Assembly (NCBI GenBank): GCA_035533755.1
Contig: DATLTC010000054.1
Span: 29,874 to 93,873 of the forward strand
From: Gemmatimonadaceae bacterium
GTDB taxonomy: Bacteria; Gemmatimonadota; Gemmatimonadetes; Gemmatimonadales; Gemmatimonadaceae
Length of the DNA stretch: 64,000 nt
Reading direction: 5' to 3'
The position numbers and the translations under genes were made by a program. Below are positions 1 to 9,223 of this stretch, piece after piece. Numbering within the stretch: position 1 is the first letter of the stretch; the number at the start of each line of letters is the position of its first letter. The notes beneath the pieces are model-generated. The model did no database searches, was not told the DNA's origin, and was given only the letters and a program-made list of their open reading frames with translations.

Positions 1-2532
1 GTGGTGCGCGAGCAGCGGAGCCAACGCGGCCAGTTCGTGGGCGCGGTGCCGCTCGTACCACTCGGCCACGGCGCGGTGGAGTTGCCGGCGTTGCGCGAAC
101 AGCAGGGCGCCGTACGCCACGTCCTGCACGATGGCGTGCCGGAACAGATACGCCAGATGCGGGTCGGGGGACTCGACGCGCGTGAGATCGACGTCCTCCA
201 GGTGCTCCAGCCCGCCGCGCAGGCGCGGGAGGTCGGTGGGCACGGGGTACACGTCGTGCAGCACGTCGTGCTCGAACACGCGGCCGATGATACTGGCTGA
301 CTTGAGCATCAACTGCTCGTCGAGCGGCAGGCGGTCGATGCGCGCCGAGACCACGCCGTGCACGGTGTCCGGGAACTCGGCGCCGCGCAGCCCCGCCTCG
401 CCGGCGGCCAGGCGGCACACGCCGTCGTCGATCGCGACGAGGCCGGCTTCGGCGAGGGCGCGCGCGAGTTCCTCGCTGTAGAACGGATGCCCCTCGGCGC
501 GCCCGAGAATGAACGCGACGAGCTCCTGCGGGACGTCGGGAACGTGCAGGCAGTGAGCGAGCAGCGCGGGCAGCTCGGCTTCGCCCAAGGGCCCGAGCGG
601 CAGATGCACGCCGTTCGCTGTGTCCATGAGGCGCCGGACGCCGGTGGCGGTGGGCTCCTCCAGCGGGCGGCTCGAGAGCACGACGAGCAGTCGCGGCACG
701 CGGGCCGCCACCGCCGCGGCCAGGTCGAGCGACGCCGAGTCGAGCCAGTGGACGTCGTCGAGGATGAGCACCAGCGGCGCCTCGCGGGCCACCGACGCGA
801 CCAGGGCCACGGCCAGATCCTTGATCGCGTCGGCGCGCACCTCGTGGCGCATGGCCTCGGTGAACGGGGTTTCCGGCAGCTGCAGCGGCAGGATGGCGTT
901 CAGGACGGGGGCGCGCGCGGCCAGATCGGGCTGGTCGGCGAGCGGCGCGAGCAACGCCTCACGCAGTTCGGCGCCCTTCAGCGATGTGCCGCGGCCCGCC
1001 AGGCGCGCGAGCAGATCGCGCCATGCGAAGTAGGCGGTGGTGCGCTCCACCGCGTCGCCCGCGCCGGCCACCACCTGCACGGCCGCGCCGCGCGCGCGGT
1101 CGGCGAGATCGGCGACGAGGTACGACTTGCCGATCCCCGCCTCCCCCTCGATCCAGACGAGGCCGCCGTCCCCGCGCCCCAGCGCGTCGACGCGCGCGGC
1201 AAGTGCGGCGCGCTCCGTCGCGCGACCGGCGATGAACTGGCCGCCGGCGCGCAGCGGCACGCTCGCCCGGCCGCGTGGCCGATGGACGCTCACCGGTTGC
1301 GCAAATCCCTTGACGCGAATGGGGTCGAGGGTGTCGAACGCGAAGCGGCCGCCGCTCGCCTGGCGCGTGGCGTCGTCCACGAGCACGCCGTGGGCCGCCG
1401 CCTTCATCAGCCGCGCGGCCAGGTTGATGGTGGTGCCGACGATCGTGTACTGGCGTCGCGCCACGCTCCCGTACGCGCCGCAGAAGGTGCGGCCGGTGGC
1501 GACGCCGATCGTGGGCGTGAGGCCGAGCGCCGCCAACTCCTGGGAGAGAACGACCGCCGATTCGACGGCGCGGGTCGCCGCATTCTCCGCGCCCCCGGGC
1601 GGGAGACCGAACGCGCCGATGATGCTCAGGCCCTTGTCGTCCATCAACGCCTGGTACACCGCGCCGGCGCGCCGCTGCATCTCGCGTTGCGTGGTCTCCA
1701 CCGCCCGGTGCAACATCGCGGGCGCCGCGGCCGGATCGTCGGGCAACCCGAGCAGATTGATGAACACCACCGACACGCGACGGAACTCGGCGCCCCACGC
1801 GCCATGGCCGGCGTCCACGCGATCACGCACCACCGGCGGCACGTAGGGGCGCAGCAGATCGGGCGAGACGTGGGGGAGCCGCAGCGCACGTGGAGGCCCG
1901 CCGCCGGGCACGCCGTCCACGCGCCGCCACCCGCCGGGAAGCGCGGCGCCCGGTGCGGCAGCCGTCAGGAATCGCGACGCATCCGCGGACAGGACCACGT
2001 GACCCGGTTCGGCCACGCCGCTCGCGTCGCCCGCCTGGCGGATGGGATCGCCGACGAGCATCGCCGTCCACTGGTCGTCGATGCCGCCGAGTTCGACGAT
2101 GCCGAGGGCGCCGGCGCCGATGCCGGCGCGCAGGCCCAGCGTGACGTCGGGCGCCGGCGCGAAATCATGCAGGCGGTCGCGGATGGCGAGCGCGCACTGC
2201 GTGGCCGCGATGGTGGCGGCCTCGAGCGTCGGCGCGTCGTCGGCGTGCCAGAGGGCCAGCGCCGCATCGCCCGCGAACAGTTGGACGTCGCCGCCATGCG
2301 CGACGACGAGATCGGTGAGCTGGCCGAAGTACGCGTTGAGGATCTCCGAGAGGCGCTCGGCGCCCTCGGCGCCTGCTTGCGCGAGGCGTTCGGCGAGGCT
2401 GCTGAACCCGGCGATGTCCACGAACAGCGCCGACCCGAGAAACTGATCGTGACTCGGCCCCGTGGGCGGTCCCCGTCGAGCCGCCACGCGTCGCTGCTGG
2501 ATGGCGGAGACGTACGAGGCGAGGGATTCCAT
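1..2532 (-). CDS. Class III adenylyl cyclase of soluble-AC type, tandem cyclase domains plus AAA ATPase (C-terminus off window)
   Basis: Seen: an open frame from ATG at 2532 runs off the left edge (844 residues present). Residues about 33-190 form a first cyclase domain with both metal aspartates (FVDIAGF, D39; FAGDAALALW, D89). Residues about 250-390 form a second domain with DKG (K300), FGLP, and QYTIVG...INLAARLM (T363, N370, R374). An AAA/NTPase follows: Walker A GEAGIGKS (K469), Walker B LILDDVHWLD (D592/D593). The tail FRHAIVQDVAY resembles the start of a TPR region. Known: C1-C2-NTPase is the layout of mammalian soluble adenylyl cyclase, and Thr before the VG step marks class IIIb. Inferred: a cytosolic cAMP-producing sensor. 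The start is the first ATG before the domain and no strong ribosome site is visible. The residues I recall as bicarbonate ligands (sAC K95, R176) align here with Leu85 and Gly168. Confidence 0.88.
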   Translation of the reverse strand, partial: MESLASYVSAIQQRRVAARRGPPTGPSHDQFLGSALFVDIAGFSSLAERLAQAGAEGAERLSEILNAYFGQLTDLVVAHGGDVQLFAGDAALALWHADDAPTLEAATIAATQCALAIRDRLHDFAPAPDVTLGLRAGIGAGALGIVELGGIDDQWTAMLVGDPIRQAGDASGVAEPGHVVLSADASRFLTAAAPGAALPGGWRRVDGVPGGGPPRALRLPHVSPDLLRPYVPPVVRDRVDAGHGAWGAEFRRVSVVFINLLGLPDDPAAAPAMLHRAVETTQREMQRRAGAVYQALMDDKGLSIIGAFGLPPGGAENAATRAVESAVVLSQELAALGLTPTIGVATGRTFCGAYGSVARRQYTIVGTTINLAARLMKAAAHGVLVDDATRQASGGRFAFDTLDPIRVKGFAQPVSVHRPRGRASVPLRAGGQFIAGRATERAALAARVDALGRGDGGLVWIEGEAGIGKSYLVADLADRARGAAVQVVAGAGDAVERTTAYFAWRDLLARLAGRGTSLKGAELREALLAPLADQPDLAARAPVLNAILPLQLPETPFTEAMRHEVRADAIKDLAVALVASVAREAPLVLILDDVHWLDSASLDLAAAVAARVPRLLVVLSSRPLEEPTATGVRRLMDTANGVHLPLGPLGEAELPALLAHCLHVPDVPQELVAFILGRAEGHPFYSEELARALAEAGLVAIDDGVCRLAAGEAGLRGAEFPDTVHGVVSARIDRLPLDEQLMLKSASIIGRVFEHDVLHDVYPVPTDLPRLRGGLEHLEDVDLTRVESPDPHLAYLFRHAIVQDVAYGALLFAQRRQLHRAVAEWYERHRAHELAALAPLLAHH

Positions 2533-2599
2533 GACCGATGAGTATGGGGGCGCCCCCCCCGACCGGACAATGGGCGCGCGAGCGGGCGGTCCGGAGGTG

Positions 2600-2881
2600 C
2601 TAGCGGGTGGGTCCCTGCCGGAGAAAGCGCTGCGCCAGCGTCGCCATCCGCTCGTCGCCCTCCCGCGCGGCCCGGTCGCGGATGCGCGTCACGATGGGCT
2701 TGAGCTTCTCCTCGCCCCACGCGTAGCCCGTGGCCTGCTCGGCGCCGTACGAGTTGCCCACGTTGGCGCCGTCGAGCAGCGCCTGCGCGGCCGCGTCGTC
2801 GTAGCCCGGGTCGTCGCGCGGGGGCAGGACGTAGCGCGGCTCGGGCTCGTTGGCGTCTTCGTTCACGAATGCGCGGGACAT
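2600..2881 (-). CDS. Small conserved hypothetical protein, 93 aa
   Basis: I cannot assign a function. The protein is acidic and soluble, with no signal peptide or membrane segment. It begins MSRAFVNEDANEPEPRYVLP, close to the N-terminal peptide I recall on some GreA/GreB-like elongation-factor paralogues (MSRAFVKE...), but the rest is not a GreA coiled coil or C-terminal domain. The middle (GNSYGAEQATGYAWGEEKLKPIV) and a basic helical end (RIRDRAAREGDERMATLAQRFLRQ) may form a small helical domain. It lies 3' of the histidine kinase on the same strand, separated by a palindromic repeat, and 67 bp before the cyclase gene. AAGGA is present but abuts the ATG. A short real gene is likely because the codon usage matches its neighbours. 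Confidence 0.6.
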   Translation of the reverse strand: MSRAFVNEDANEPEPRYVLPPRDDPGYDDAAAQALLDGANVGNSYGAEQATGYAWGEEKLKPIVTRIRDRAAREGDERMATLAQRFLRQGPTR

Positions 2882-2920
2882 TCCTTACGTATAGCGATAC
2901 GGGCGGGTGGGAGGAAGACG

Positions 2921-2999
2921 GTAGGGCGGTAGGGGGGTAGGGGGGCTACTGCGTTACGCAGTCTACCGTCCTCCCCCCCTACCCTCCTACCGTCCTACC
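2921..2999. repeat. Palindromic octamer-array repeat, copy 1
   Basis: Between the stop of the hybrid histidine kinase and the 93-aa gene. The left arm reads GTAGGGCG GTAGGGGG GTAGGGGG. The centre is the near-perfect palindrome ACTGCGTTACGCAGT (2948-2962). The right arm is the inverse array, which read in reverse complement contains GTAGGACG, GTAGGAGG, GTAGGGGG and GGAGGACG. The two arms can pair into a long imperfect hairpin, and the G-rich strand has many GG runs. It sits just after a stop codon, like copies 3 and 4, so a transcription-end or mRNA-stability role is plausible but inferred. Confidence 0.85.
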
Positions 3000-3004
3000 T
3001 GCTC

Positions 3005-5776
3005 CTATTCCAGCGCCTCGCGCACCTTCCGCAGCAGCGACTCGGACGTGTACGGCTTCTGGAGCAGCGACTCGCGGCCCTCCATCACGCCGTGGCGGAT
3101 GATCGCGTCGTCGGAGTACCCGGAGGCGAAGACGATCCGGATGCCGGGCCACCGCTGGCGCACCCGCTCGGCGAGTTCGCGGCCGCTCATGTTCGGCATC
3201 ACGACGTCGGTGATCATGAGATCCACCTTGCCGCCCAACTCCTCGAGCACGCGCAGGGCCTCGGGCCCGTTCGCGCCCTCGATCACCCGATAGCCGCGCG
3301 TGGCGAGAATGCGCGTGGCCATGCGGCGCACGCCCTCGTCGTCCTCCACCACGAGCACCGTCTCGGCGCCGTGCTCGGCGCGCAGGGGCGCAGGGGCGCC
3401 CATGGCCGCGACCGGCTGCTCCACCACCGGCAGCGTGATGTGGAAGACCGTGCCCTTGCCCGGCTCGCTCTCGACATCGATCGTTCCGCCGCTCTGCGCC
3501 ACGATGCCGTGCACCACGGCCAACCCCAGCCCGGTGCCGCGGCCCGCGGCCTTGGTCGTGAAAAAGGGCTCGAACAGGCGCCCCTTCACGTCGGCCGCCA
3601 TCCCGGTGCCGGTGTCCGACACGGACAGGCGGACGCGGGGGGGCGCGGCGTCCACGGCCGGGTCCGCGGCAAGCGCGCGCGTGGTGATGGCCAGGCGTCC
3701 TCCTTCGGGCATGGCATCGCGCGCGTTGACCGCGAGGTTGAGGATCACCTGCGAGAGCTGGCCCGGATCCACGCGCACGGGCCCGGCGGACGGATCCAGC
3801 ACCACGCTCAGCTCGATGTCCTCCCCCAACAGCCGCTGGAACATCTGCTCCGCCTCGGTGACGATGCCGTTGACGTCGAGCACCTGGGGCGCGATGACCT
3901 GGCGGCGGCTGAACGCGAGCAGCTGCCGGGTGAGCGATCCGGCACGCACCGCGGCGAGCTGGATCTCGGCGGCCAGCGGCCGGAGGGAATCGCCGGTTTC
4001 GAGCGCCGCGAGCAGCAGTTCGGTGTTGCCGCCGATCACGGTGAGCAGATTGTTGAAGTCGTGGGCCACGCCGCCGGCGAGGATGCCGATGGACTCGAGC
4101 TTCTGCGTTTGCTGAAGCTGGGCTTCGAGATGGCGGCGCTCGGTGACGTCCTCGGCGACTCCGGCAATGCGGAACACCGTGCCGGCTGCATCGCGCACCG
4201 GGAACCCGCGGTCCCGGATCCAGCGCGTGGCCCCGTCGGGCCGCAGGATGCGGTACTCCTCGTCGTAGGTGCCCGCCACCTGCTTCTCGTACGTGGCCCG
4301 GACCACACGCTCGCGGTCGTCGGGATGAATGGCGTCGATCCAGTCCTTGGACGAGGCATACAGACTCTCGCAGCTGCGTCCCCAGATCGTTTCGTACCCC
4401 GGGCTGATGTACACCATCTGATCGTGCGCGGGATCGGCGAGCCAGAACACCTCGCGAATGTTCTCGGCGAGCTGCCGGAACCGTGCCTCGCTCTCGCGCA
4501 GCGACTCGTCCACGCGGCGCGTCTCGGCCCGCTGGCGCAGCGTTGCGATCCCGAACTCGAGATCTTCGGCCAGCTCCTTGAGCAGCGCGATCTCGCCGTC
4601 GTCGAACGCGTCGGCGTCGGCGGCGTACACCGTGAGCGCCCCCAGCGGCGCCCCGTCGACCATGATCGGCAGGGCCAGCGCCGATCCGATGCCGTGGCGC
4701 TGGGCGGCCTCGCGCCAGGGCACGAAGGCAGGATCACCGGCGATGTCGTGGCTGGATTGCGGCCGTCCCGAGCGCACCGCCCGGCCAATCGGACCGCGGC
4801 CACGGTCGCTGTCGTCCCAGCGCACCATGATCCCCTCGAGGTAGGCGATGGCCGGACCGGCCCTCGCCACCGGGCGCACCGTCCTCGCCTCATCGTGCTC
4901 GGCGATGCCCACCCACGCCAGTATGTAGCCGCCTACGGAGACCACGATCTCGCAGATGCTGTCGAGCAGCGCCGCCTCATCGGCGGCGCGGATCATCGCC
5001 TGGTTGCACTCGCTGATCGTGCGCTGCGCCCGGTTCGTGCGGCGCAGCTCCCGCTCGATGGCCTTCCGCGCCGTGATGTCCTGCACGGTACCGGCGAGAC
5101 GCGGGTGGCTCTCGGTGGGAACCAGGGACTCGCTGCGCGCCTCGATCCAACGCACCGTGCCGTCGCGCAACACGATGCGATATTCCACGACGACGGGTCG
5201 GGGGTTGTCGCTCGCTTCGCGGAAGATCCGGCCCACGCGATCGCGATCGTCCTCGTGCATGCGCCGCAGCGTGTGCTCGAACGCCGGGATCGGGCCGCTC
5301 GGATCGATTTCCAGGATCCGGAACAGCTCCGGCGACCACCAGCGCTCGCCGGTGCGCGAATCGTATTCCCAACTGCCCATCCGCGCGATCGCGGACGCCG
5401 TGTTCAGGTGCGATTCGCTGCGCGCCAGCGCCTCGGCGAGCGCGGCGTCCGAGGGATCCCCGATGGTGGCGGCGAAGCCCGCCGGTCGGTGCCGCGCATC
5501 GTACAGGCACGACAGCGCCAGGGGTGCGTCGAAGCGGGACCCGTCAGCGCGCGCCCACGACCGATTCTCGCGCGCCTGGCCGTCGGCCACGGCCCGGGCC
5601 ATGATCGGCGGCGCGTCCTCGAGCCGCCCGTCGTCCGGCAGGTGCAGCCCCGCCCACGGCCGGCCGACGACCGATCCGGCAGGGCGCCCGAACAGTCGCT
5701 CAGCGGCCGGGCTCCACCCCGTCACGACGCCGGATGCGTCGAGGGTGAACGTCGCGGCGGCGCCTTCATGCGTCAT
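3005..5776 (-). CDS. Hybrid sensor histidine kinase, PAS-PAS-GAF-PAS-HisKA-HATPase-REC
   Basis: 923 residues, no membrane segment, so probably a cytoplasmic sensor. Seen in order: PAS about 5-110; PAS about 125-240 (MGSWEYD... with PAC-like DGTVRWIEARS); GAF about 255-410; PAS about 425-545; HisKA with GGVAHDFNNLL (phospho-acceptor H572); HATPase_c with N box NLAVNARDAMPEGG, G1 DTGTGM and G2 GRGTGLGLAVVHGIV; C-terminal receiver with LMITDVVMPN (D857). The AHDFNNLL box is typical of kinases that pass phosphate to an attached receiver. No response regulator or DNA-binding gene is adjacent, so the output is unknown. The upstream neighbour on the same strand is PEP synthase, 72 bp away across a hairpin and partial repeat. 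No clear ribosome site precedes the ATG. Confidence 0.93.
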   Translation of the reverse strand: MTHEGAAATFTLDASGVVTGWSPAAERLFGRPAGSVVGRPWAGLHLPDDGRLEDAPPIMARAVADGQARENRSWARADGSRFDAPLALSCLYDARHRPAGFAATIGDPSDAALAEALARSESHLNTASAIARMGSWEYDSRTGERWWSPELFRILEIDPSGPIPAFEHTLRRMHEDDRDRVGRIFREASDNPRPVVVEYRIVLRDGTVRWIEARSESLVPTESHPRLAGTVQDITARKAIERELRRTNRAQRTISECNQAMIRAADEAALLDSICEIVVSVGGYILAWVGIAEHDEARTVRPVARAGPAIAYLEGIMVRWDDSDRGRGPIGRAVRSGRPQSSHDIAGDPAFVPWREAAQRHGIGSALALPIMVDGAPLGALTVYAADADAFDDGEIALLKELAEDLEFGIATLRQRAETRRVDESLRESEARFRQLAENIREVFWLADPAHDQMVYISPGYETIWGRSCESLYASSKDWIDAIHPDDRERVVRATYEKQVAGTYDEEYRILRPDGATRWIRDRGFPVRDAAGTVFRIAGVAEDVTERRHLEAQLQQTQKLESIGILAGGVAHDFNNLLTVIGGNTELLLAALETGDSLRPLAAEIQLAAVRAGSLTRQLLAFSRRQVIAPQVLDVNGIVTEAEQMFQRLLGEDIELSVVLDPSAGPVRVDPGQLSQVILNLAVNARDAMPEGGRLAITTRALAADPAVDAAPPRVRLSVSDTGTGMAADVKGRLFEPFFTTKAAGRGTGLGLAVVHGIVAQSGGTIDVESEPGKGTVFHITLPVVEQPVAAMGAPAPLRAEHGAETVLVVEDDEGVRRMATRILATRGYRVIEGANGPEALRVLEELGGKVDLMITDVVMPNMSGRELAERVRQRWPGIRIVFASGYSDDAIIRHGVMEGRESLLQKPYTSESLLRKVREALE

Positions 5777-5809
5777 GCGGAATGCTGCGCCGCAGGGCCG
5801 GCCCGCACA

Positions 5810-5853
5810 AGGGCGGGGGGGGCGGCCCCGCCCTACCGTCCTACCGTCCTACG
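5810..5853 (-). terminator. Hairpin plus partial octamer repeat after ppsA (repeat copy 2)
   Basis: On the minus strand this directly follows the PEP synthase stop. Two octamers CTACCGTC (5833-5848 on the plus strand) are the right half of the window's repeat family; the left arm and the central palindrome are missing. Next to them, AGGGCGGGG (5810-5818) pairs with CCCCGCCCT (5826-5834) around a 7-nt loop, a 9-bp GC-rich stem. There is no long T-run, so classical intrinsic termination is uncertain. The TAG stop of ppsA (5849-5851) lies inside the repeat unit. Confidence 0.5.
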
Positions 5854-8221
5854 TTCCCCCCAGCCGCATCCACGTCTCCACCACCGTATCCGGATTCAGC
5901 GAGATGGTCTGAATCCCCTCGTCCATCAGCCACTTGGCGAAATCGGCGTGGTCCGAGGGCCCCTGGCCGCAGATGCCGATGTATTTGCCGAGGCGATTGC
6001 ACGTGGAGATCGCCATCGACAACAGCATCTTCACCGCCGGATCGCGCTCGTCGAACCCCTGCGCCACGAGCCCCGAATCGCGATCGAGCCCCAGCGTGAG
6101 TTGGGTGAGATCGTTGGACCCGATGGAGAATCCGTCGAAGTACGCCAGGAACTGCTCGGCGAGGAGCGCATTGGACGGGATCTCGCACATCATGATCAGG
6201 CGCAGCCCGTTCTCGCCGCGCGTGAGCCCGTGCTCGGCCAGCAGCTCCACCACCCGCTTGGCCTCGCTCACCGTGCGCACGAACGGGATCATGATCTCCA
6301 CGTTCGTGAGCCCCAGCTCGTCGCGCACGCGCTTCATGGCGCGGCACTCCAGCGCGAAGCAGTCCCGGAAACTCTCGGCCACGTAGCGCGACGCGCCGCG
6401 AAAGCCGAGCATGGGATTCTCCTCCTCGGGCTCGTACAGCTCGCCGCCCAACAGCTTGCGGTACTCGTTGGACTTGAAGTCCGACAGCCGCACGATCACC
6501 GGCTTGGGATAGAACGCGGCGCCGATGGTGGCCACGCCCTCGACCAGCTTGTCCACGAAGAACGCCTCGGGGCTGGCGTAGCCCCGGGAGCGCCGGAGGA
6601 TCTCCTCGCGCAGGCTGGCGCGCGCGCGGTCCACGTCGAGGATGGCCTTGGGGTGGATGCCGATCACGTTGTTGATCACGAACTCCAGCCGCGCCAGCCC
6701 CACGCCGCCATTGGGAATCTGCGCGAATTCGAACGCCAGTTCGGGATTGCCCACGTTCATCATGATCTTGGCCGGCAGGTGCGGCAGTTCCGCCACGTCG
6801 CTCCGCGTGACCTCGAAGTCGAGCGCGCCGCGATAGACGTATCCGGTGTCGCCCTCGGCGCAGCTCACGGTGACGTGCTCGTCCTCGGCGAGCGTGGCGG
6901 TGGCGTCGCCGCAGCCGACGATGGCCGGGATGCCCAACTCGCGCGCCACGATGGCGGCGTGGCAGGTGCGCCCGCCGCGATTGGTGACGATCGCCGCGGC
7001 GCGCTTCATCACCGGCTCCCAGTTGGGATCGGTCATGTCGGTCACGAGGACGTCGCCGTCCTTCACGCGGTCCATCTGGCTGGCGTTCTTCACCAGGCGC
7101 ACGGCCCCGACGCCGATCTTCTGGCCGATGGCCCGCCCGCTGGCCAGCACCTTGCCGTGCTGCTTGAGCCGGAACTTCTCCGTGGACCGGCCGGCGTGCG
7201 ACTTCACGGTCTCGGGACGCGCCTGCAGGATGTACAGCTTGCCGTCCAGCCCGTCCTTGCCCCATTCGATGTCCATGGGGCGGCCGTAGTGCTTCTCGAT
7301 GATCACGGCAAACCGCGCCAGTTCGAGCACGTCGGCGTCGCTGAGCGAGAAGCGATGGCGGTCGGCCTCCGGCACGTCCACGGTGACCGTGCTCTTGCCG
7401 GCCTCCTTGCTGCCCGTGAACACCATCTTGATGAGCTTGGAGCCGAGGCCGCGGCGCACCACCGACGGCTTGCCGAGCGCGAGCGTCGGCTTGTGGACGT
7501 AGAATTCGTCGGGGTTCACGGCGCCCTGCACCACCGTCTCGCCCAGTCCGTAGCTCGACGTGATGAACACGACGTCGGGAAAGCCCGACTCGGTGTCGAG
7601 CGTGAACATCACGCCCGACGCGCCCTCGTCCGACCGCACCATGCGCTGCACGCCCGCCGACAGCGCCACGTCGGCGTGCGCGAATCCCTTGTGCACGCGG
7701 TAGGCGATGGCGCGATCGTTGTACAGCGACGCGAACACCTCGTGGAGCGCGGCGAGGATGTTCTCGTACCCGTGGATGTTGAGGAAGCTCTCCTGCTGGC
7801 CGGCGAACGAGGCGTCGGGAAGGTCTTCGGCGGTAGCCGAGGACCGCACGGCGAACGTGACGTCGCCGCCGGCGCCGGCGGCGAGCTCGTCGTAGCGGGC
7901 CTTGAGCTGCGCTTCGAGCGCCGGCGGGATGGGCGTGTCCATGACCCAACGACGGATCTGGGCGCCGGTCCTGGCGAGCGTGACCACGTCGTCCACGTCG
8001 AGCGCGTTCAGCGCCTTCTCGATGCGGCCGGCCAGCCCCTGATGCGCCAGAAAATCGCGGAAGGCGGCGGCGGTCGTGGCGAAGCCGCCGGGCACGCGCA
8101 CTCCCATTGCCGCCAACTGGCTGATCATCTCGCCGAGCGATGCGTTCTTGCCGCCCACCTTGTCCACATCGGTCATGCGGAGCTGGTCGAACGGGATCAC
8201 GTATGGAGTCGGTGCGGTCAT
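5849..8221 (-). CDS. ppsA: Phosphoenolpyruvate synthase (pyruvate, water dikinase)
   Basis: 790 residues; converts pyruvate, ATP and water to PEP, AMP and phosphate for gluconeogenesis in the cytosol. Seen: N-terminal ATP-grasp part ([33 protein letters not shown]), the phospho-histidine swivel motif [17 protein letters not shown], and a C-terminal PEP-binding barrel ending in [20 protein letters not shown] and [12 protein letters not shown]. With the start at 8221 the catalytic histidine is H421 and the neighbouring threonine T419, the same numbers as in E. coli PpsA (792 aa), which supports this start over an in-frame ATG at 8269 that would overlap the divergent gene. T419 is the residue targeted by PpsR-type regulators, and such a gene is the divergent neighbour. 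An AAAGG ribosome site lies upstream. Confidence 0.97.
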   Translation of the reverse strand: MTAPTPYVIPFDQLRMTDVDKVGGKNASLGEMISQLAAMGVRVPGGFATTAAAFRDFLAHQGLAGRIEKALNALDVDDVVTLARTGAQIRRWVMDTPIPPALEAQLKARYDELAAGAGGDVTFAVRSSATAEDLPDASFAGQQESFLNIHGYENILAALHEVFASLYNDRAIAYRVHKGFAHADVALSAGVQRMVRSDEGASGVMFTLDTESGFPDVVFITSSYGLGETVVQGAVNPDEFYVHKPTLALGKPSVVRRGLGSKLIKMVFTGSKEAGKSTVTVDVPEADRHRFSLSDADVLELARFAVIIEKHYGRPMDIEWGKDGLDGKLYILQARPETVKSHAGRSTEKFRLKQHGKVLASGRAIGQKIGVGAVRLVKNASQMDRVKDGDVLVTDMTDPNWEPVMKRAAAIVTNRGGRTCHAAIVARELGIPAIVGCGDATATLAEDEHVTVSCAEGDTGYVYRGALDFEVTRSDVAELPHLPAKIMMNVGNPELAFEFAQIPNGGVGLARLEFVINNVIGIHPKAILDVDRARASLREEILRRSRGYASPEAFFVDKLVEGVATIGAAFYPKPVIVRLSDFKSNEYRKLLGGELYEPEEENPMLGFRGASRYVAESFRDCFALECRAMKRVRDELGLTNVEIMIPFVRTVSEAKRVVELLAEHGLTRGENGLRLIMMCEIPSNALLAEQFLAYFDGFSIGSNDLTQLTLGLDRDSGLVAQGFDERDPAVKMLLSMAISTCNRLGKYIGICGQGPSDHADFAKWLMDEGIQTISLNPDTVVETWMRLGGT

Positions 8222-8247
8222 CTGGCCCGGCCTTTCATGACGGAGAT

Positions 8248-8276
8248 TTGTATTGCCCAAGCGCTCCAACTATTCT
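8248..8276 (+). promoter_or_regulatory. Candidate sigma-70-type promoter for ppsR
   Basis: TTGTAT (8248-8253), a 17-bp spacer, then TATTCT (8271-8276), in an AT-rich stretch of the ppsA/ppsR divergent region. Transcription would start near 8283, just before the ATG at 8304, which agrees with that start and not with the in-frame ATG at 8253. Predicted by eye only. Confidence 0.4.
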
Positions 8277-8303
8277 AACGCATTCCTCACGGGCCCCGAA
8301 CGC

Positions 8304-9128
8304 ATGACCGCCACCAGGACTGTCTTCTTCATCTCGGACGGCACCGGCATCACCGCCGAGTCGCTGGGCCACAGCCTGCTTTCCCAGTTCGAGGGGATCG
8401 CGTTCCGGCAGGTGCGCATCCCGTTCGTGGATTCCGTAGAAAAAGCTCGGGATTGCGTGGTCCGGATCCGGGAGGCGCGGGACGCCGGCGGCGCGCGGCC
8501 GGTGGTGATCTCGACGCTGGTGAACCCCGACGTGGCGAGCGCCCTCCGCGAGGCGGATGCGCTGGTGCTCGACTTCTTCGAAACGTTCATCGCGCCGCTC
8601 GAGTCGGAATTCAGCGTTCGGTCGTCGCATGCCATCGGCAAGTCCCGCAAGGTGGCTACCAGTAGCGACTACACGGCCCGCATCGAGGCGGTGAACTTTG
8701 CCCTGGCGCACGACGACGGGGTATCGAGCGCCGATCTGGAGCAGGCGGACATCATCCTGGTGGGGGTATCGCGGAGCGGGAAGACGCCCACGAGCCTGTA
8801 TCTGGCGCTCCAGTTCAGCGTAAGGGCAGCCAACTATCCGCTGATCCCCGAGGATTTCGAGCGCAACAAGCTGCCCGACGATCTGGAGCGGCACCGCGGC
8901 AAGCTGTTCGGACTCTCCATCAGCCCCGACCGGCTGGCCAAGATCCGCGAGGCGCGGCGTCCCGACAGCACGTACGCCGCACTGGACAACTGCCGTTACG
9001 AGGTGGAGGCGGCGCAGCACCTCATGCGACGCCACGGCATCCGGTGGTTCGATTCGACGACCAAGTCGATCGAGGAGATCGCGGCGGTGATCATGCAGAC
9101 GGCGAAGTTGGAGCGCATCGCGTACTGA
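8304..9128 (+). CDS. ppsR: PEP synthase regulatory protein (bifunctional kinase/pyrophosphorylase)
   Basis: 274 residues. Opens with VFFISDGTGITAESLGHSLL, the diagnostic N-terminus of the DUF299/PSRP family, and carries the P-loop-like GVSRSGKTPTS (K160) followed by LYLALQF...ANYPLIPED. Family members inactivate PEP synthase by ADP-dependent phosphorylation of a threonine next to the catalytic histidine and reactivate it by phosphate-dependent removal. The partner enzyme is encoded divergently 82 bp away and has that threonine (T419). The start at 8304 is chosen because the family begins close to VFFISDG and because the longer start would overlap the ppsA leader. A palindromic repeat follows 7 bp after the stop. 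Confidence 0.96.
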   Translation: MTATRTVFFISDGTGITAESLGHSLLSQFEGIAFRQVRIPFVDSVEKARDCVVRIREARDAGGARPVVISTLVNPDVASALREADALVLDFFETFIAPLESEFSVRSSHAIGKSRKVATSSDYTARIEAVNFALAHDDGVSSADLEQADIILVGVSRSGKTPTSLYLALQFSVRAANYPLIPEDFERNKLPDDLERHRGKLFGLSISPDRLAKIREARRPDSTYAALDNCRYEVEAAQHLMRRHGIRWFDSTTKSIEEIAAVIMQTAKLERIAY

Positions 9129-9135
9129 ACTACTG

Positions 9136-9223
9136 GTAGGGTGGTAGGACGGTAGGGGGGTAGGACGGTAGACTGCGTGACGCAGTCATCCGTCCTACGC
9201 CCCTACACCCCTACCGTCCTACT
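9136..9223. repeat. Palindromic octamer-array repeat, copy 3 (best preserved)
   Basis: Lies between the convergent ends of ppsR and the ABC transporter gene. The left arm is GTAGGGTG GTAGGACG GTAGGGGG GTAGGACG GTAG; the centre is ACTGCGTGACGCAGT (9172-9186); the right arm, read in reverse complement, is GTAGGACG GTAGGGGT GTAGGGGC GTAGGACG. The arms pair over roughly 36 bp with few mismatches, so RNA from either strand could fold into a long hairpin. The position between convergent stops suits a bidirectional terminator. The TAG stop of the ABC gene (9219-9221) lies inside the right arm. Confidence 0.88.

Noticed and set aside
1..2532. Bicarbonate activation of the cyclase
   Set aside because: The positions corresponding to the known Lys/Arg pair appear to be Leu and Gly in my alignment; I therefore claim only the architecture and class IIIb residues.
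3092..8278. A plus-strand open frame of 1728 codons opposite the histidine kinase and ppsA
   Set aside because: It is antisense to two genes with clear domains, is rich in Arg/His/Gly/Ala and has no motif; high GC depletes stop codons in this frame.
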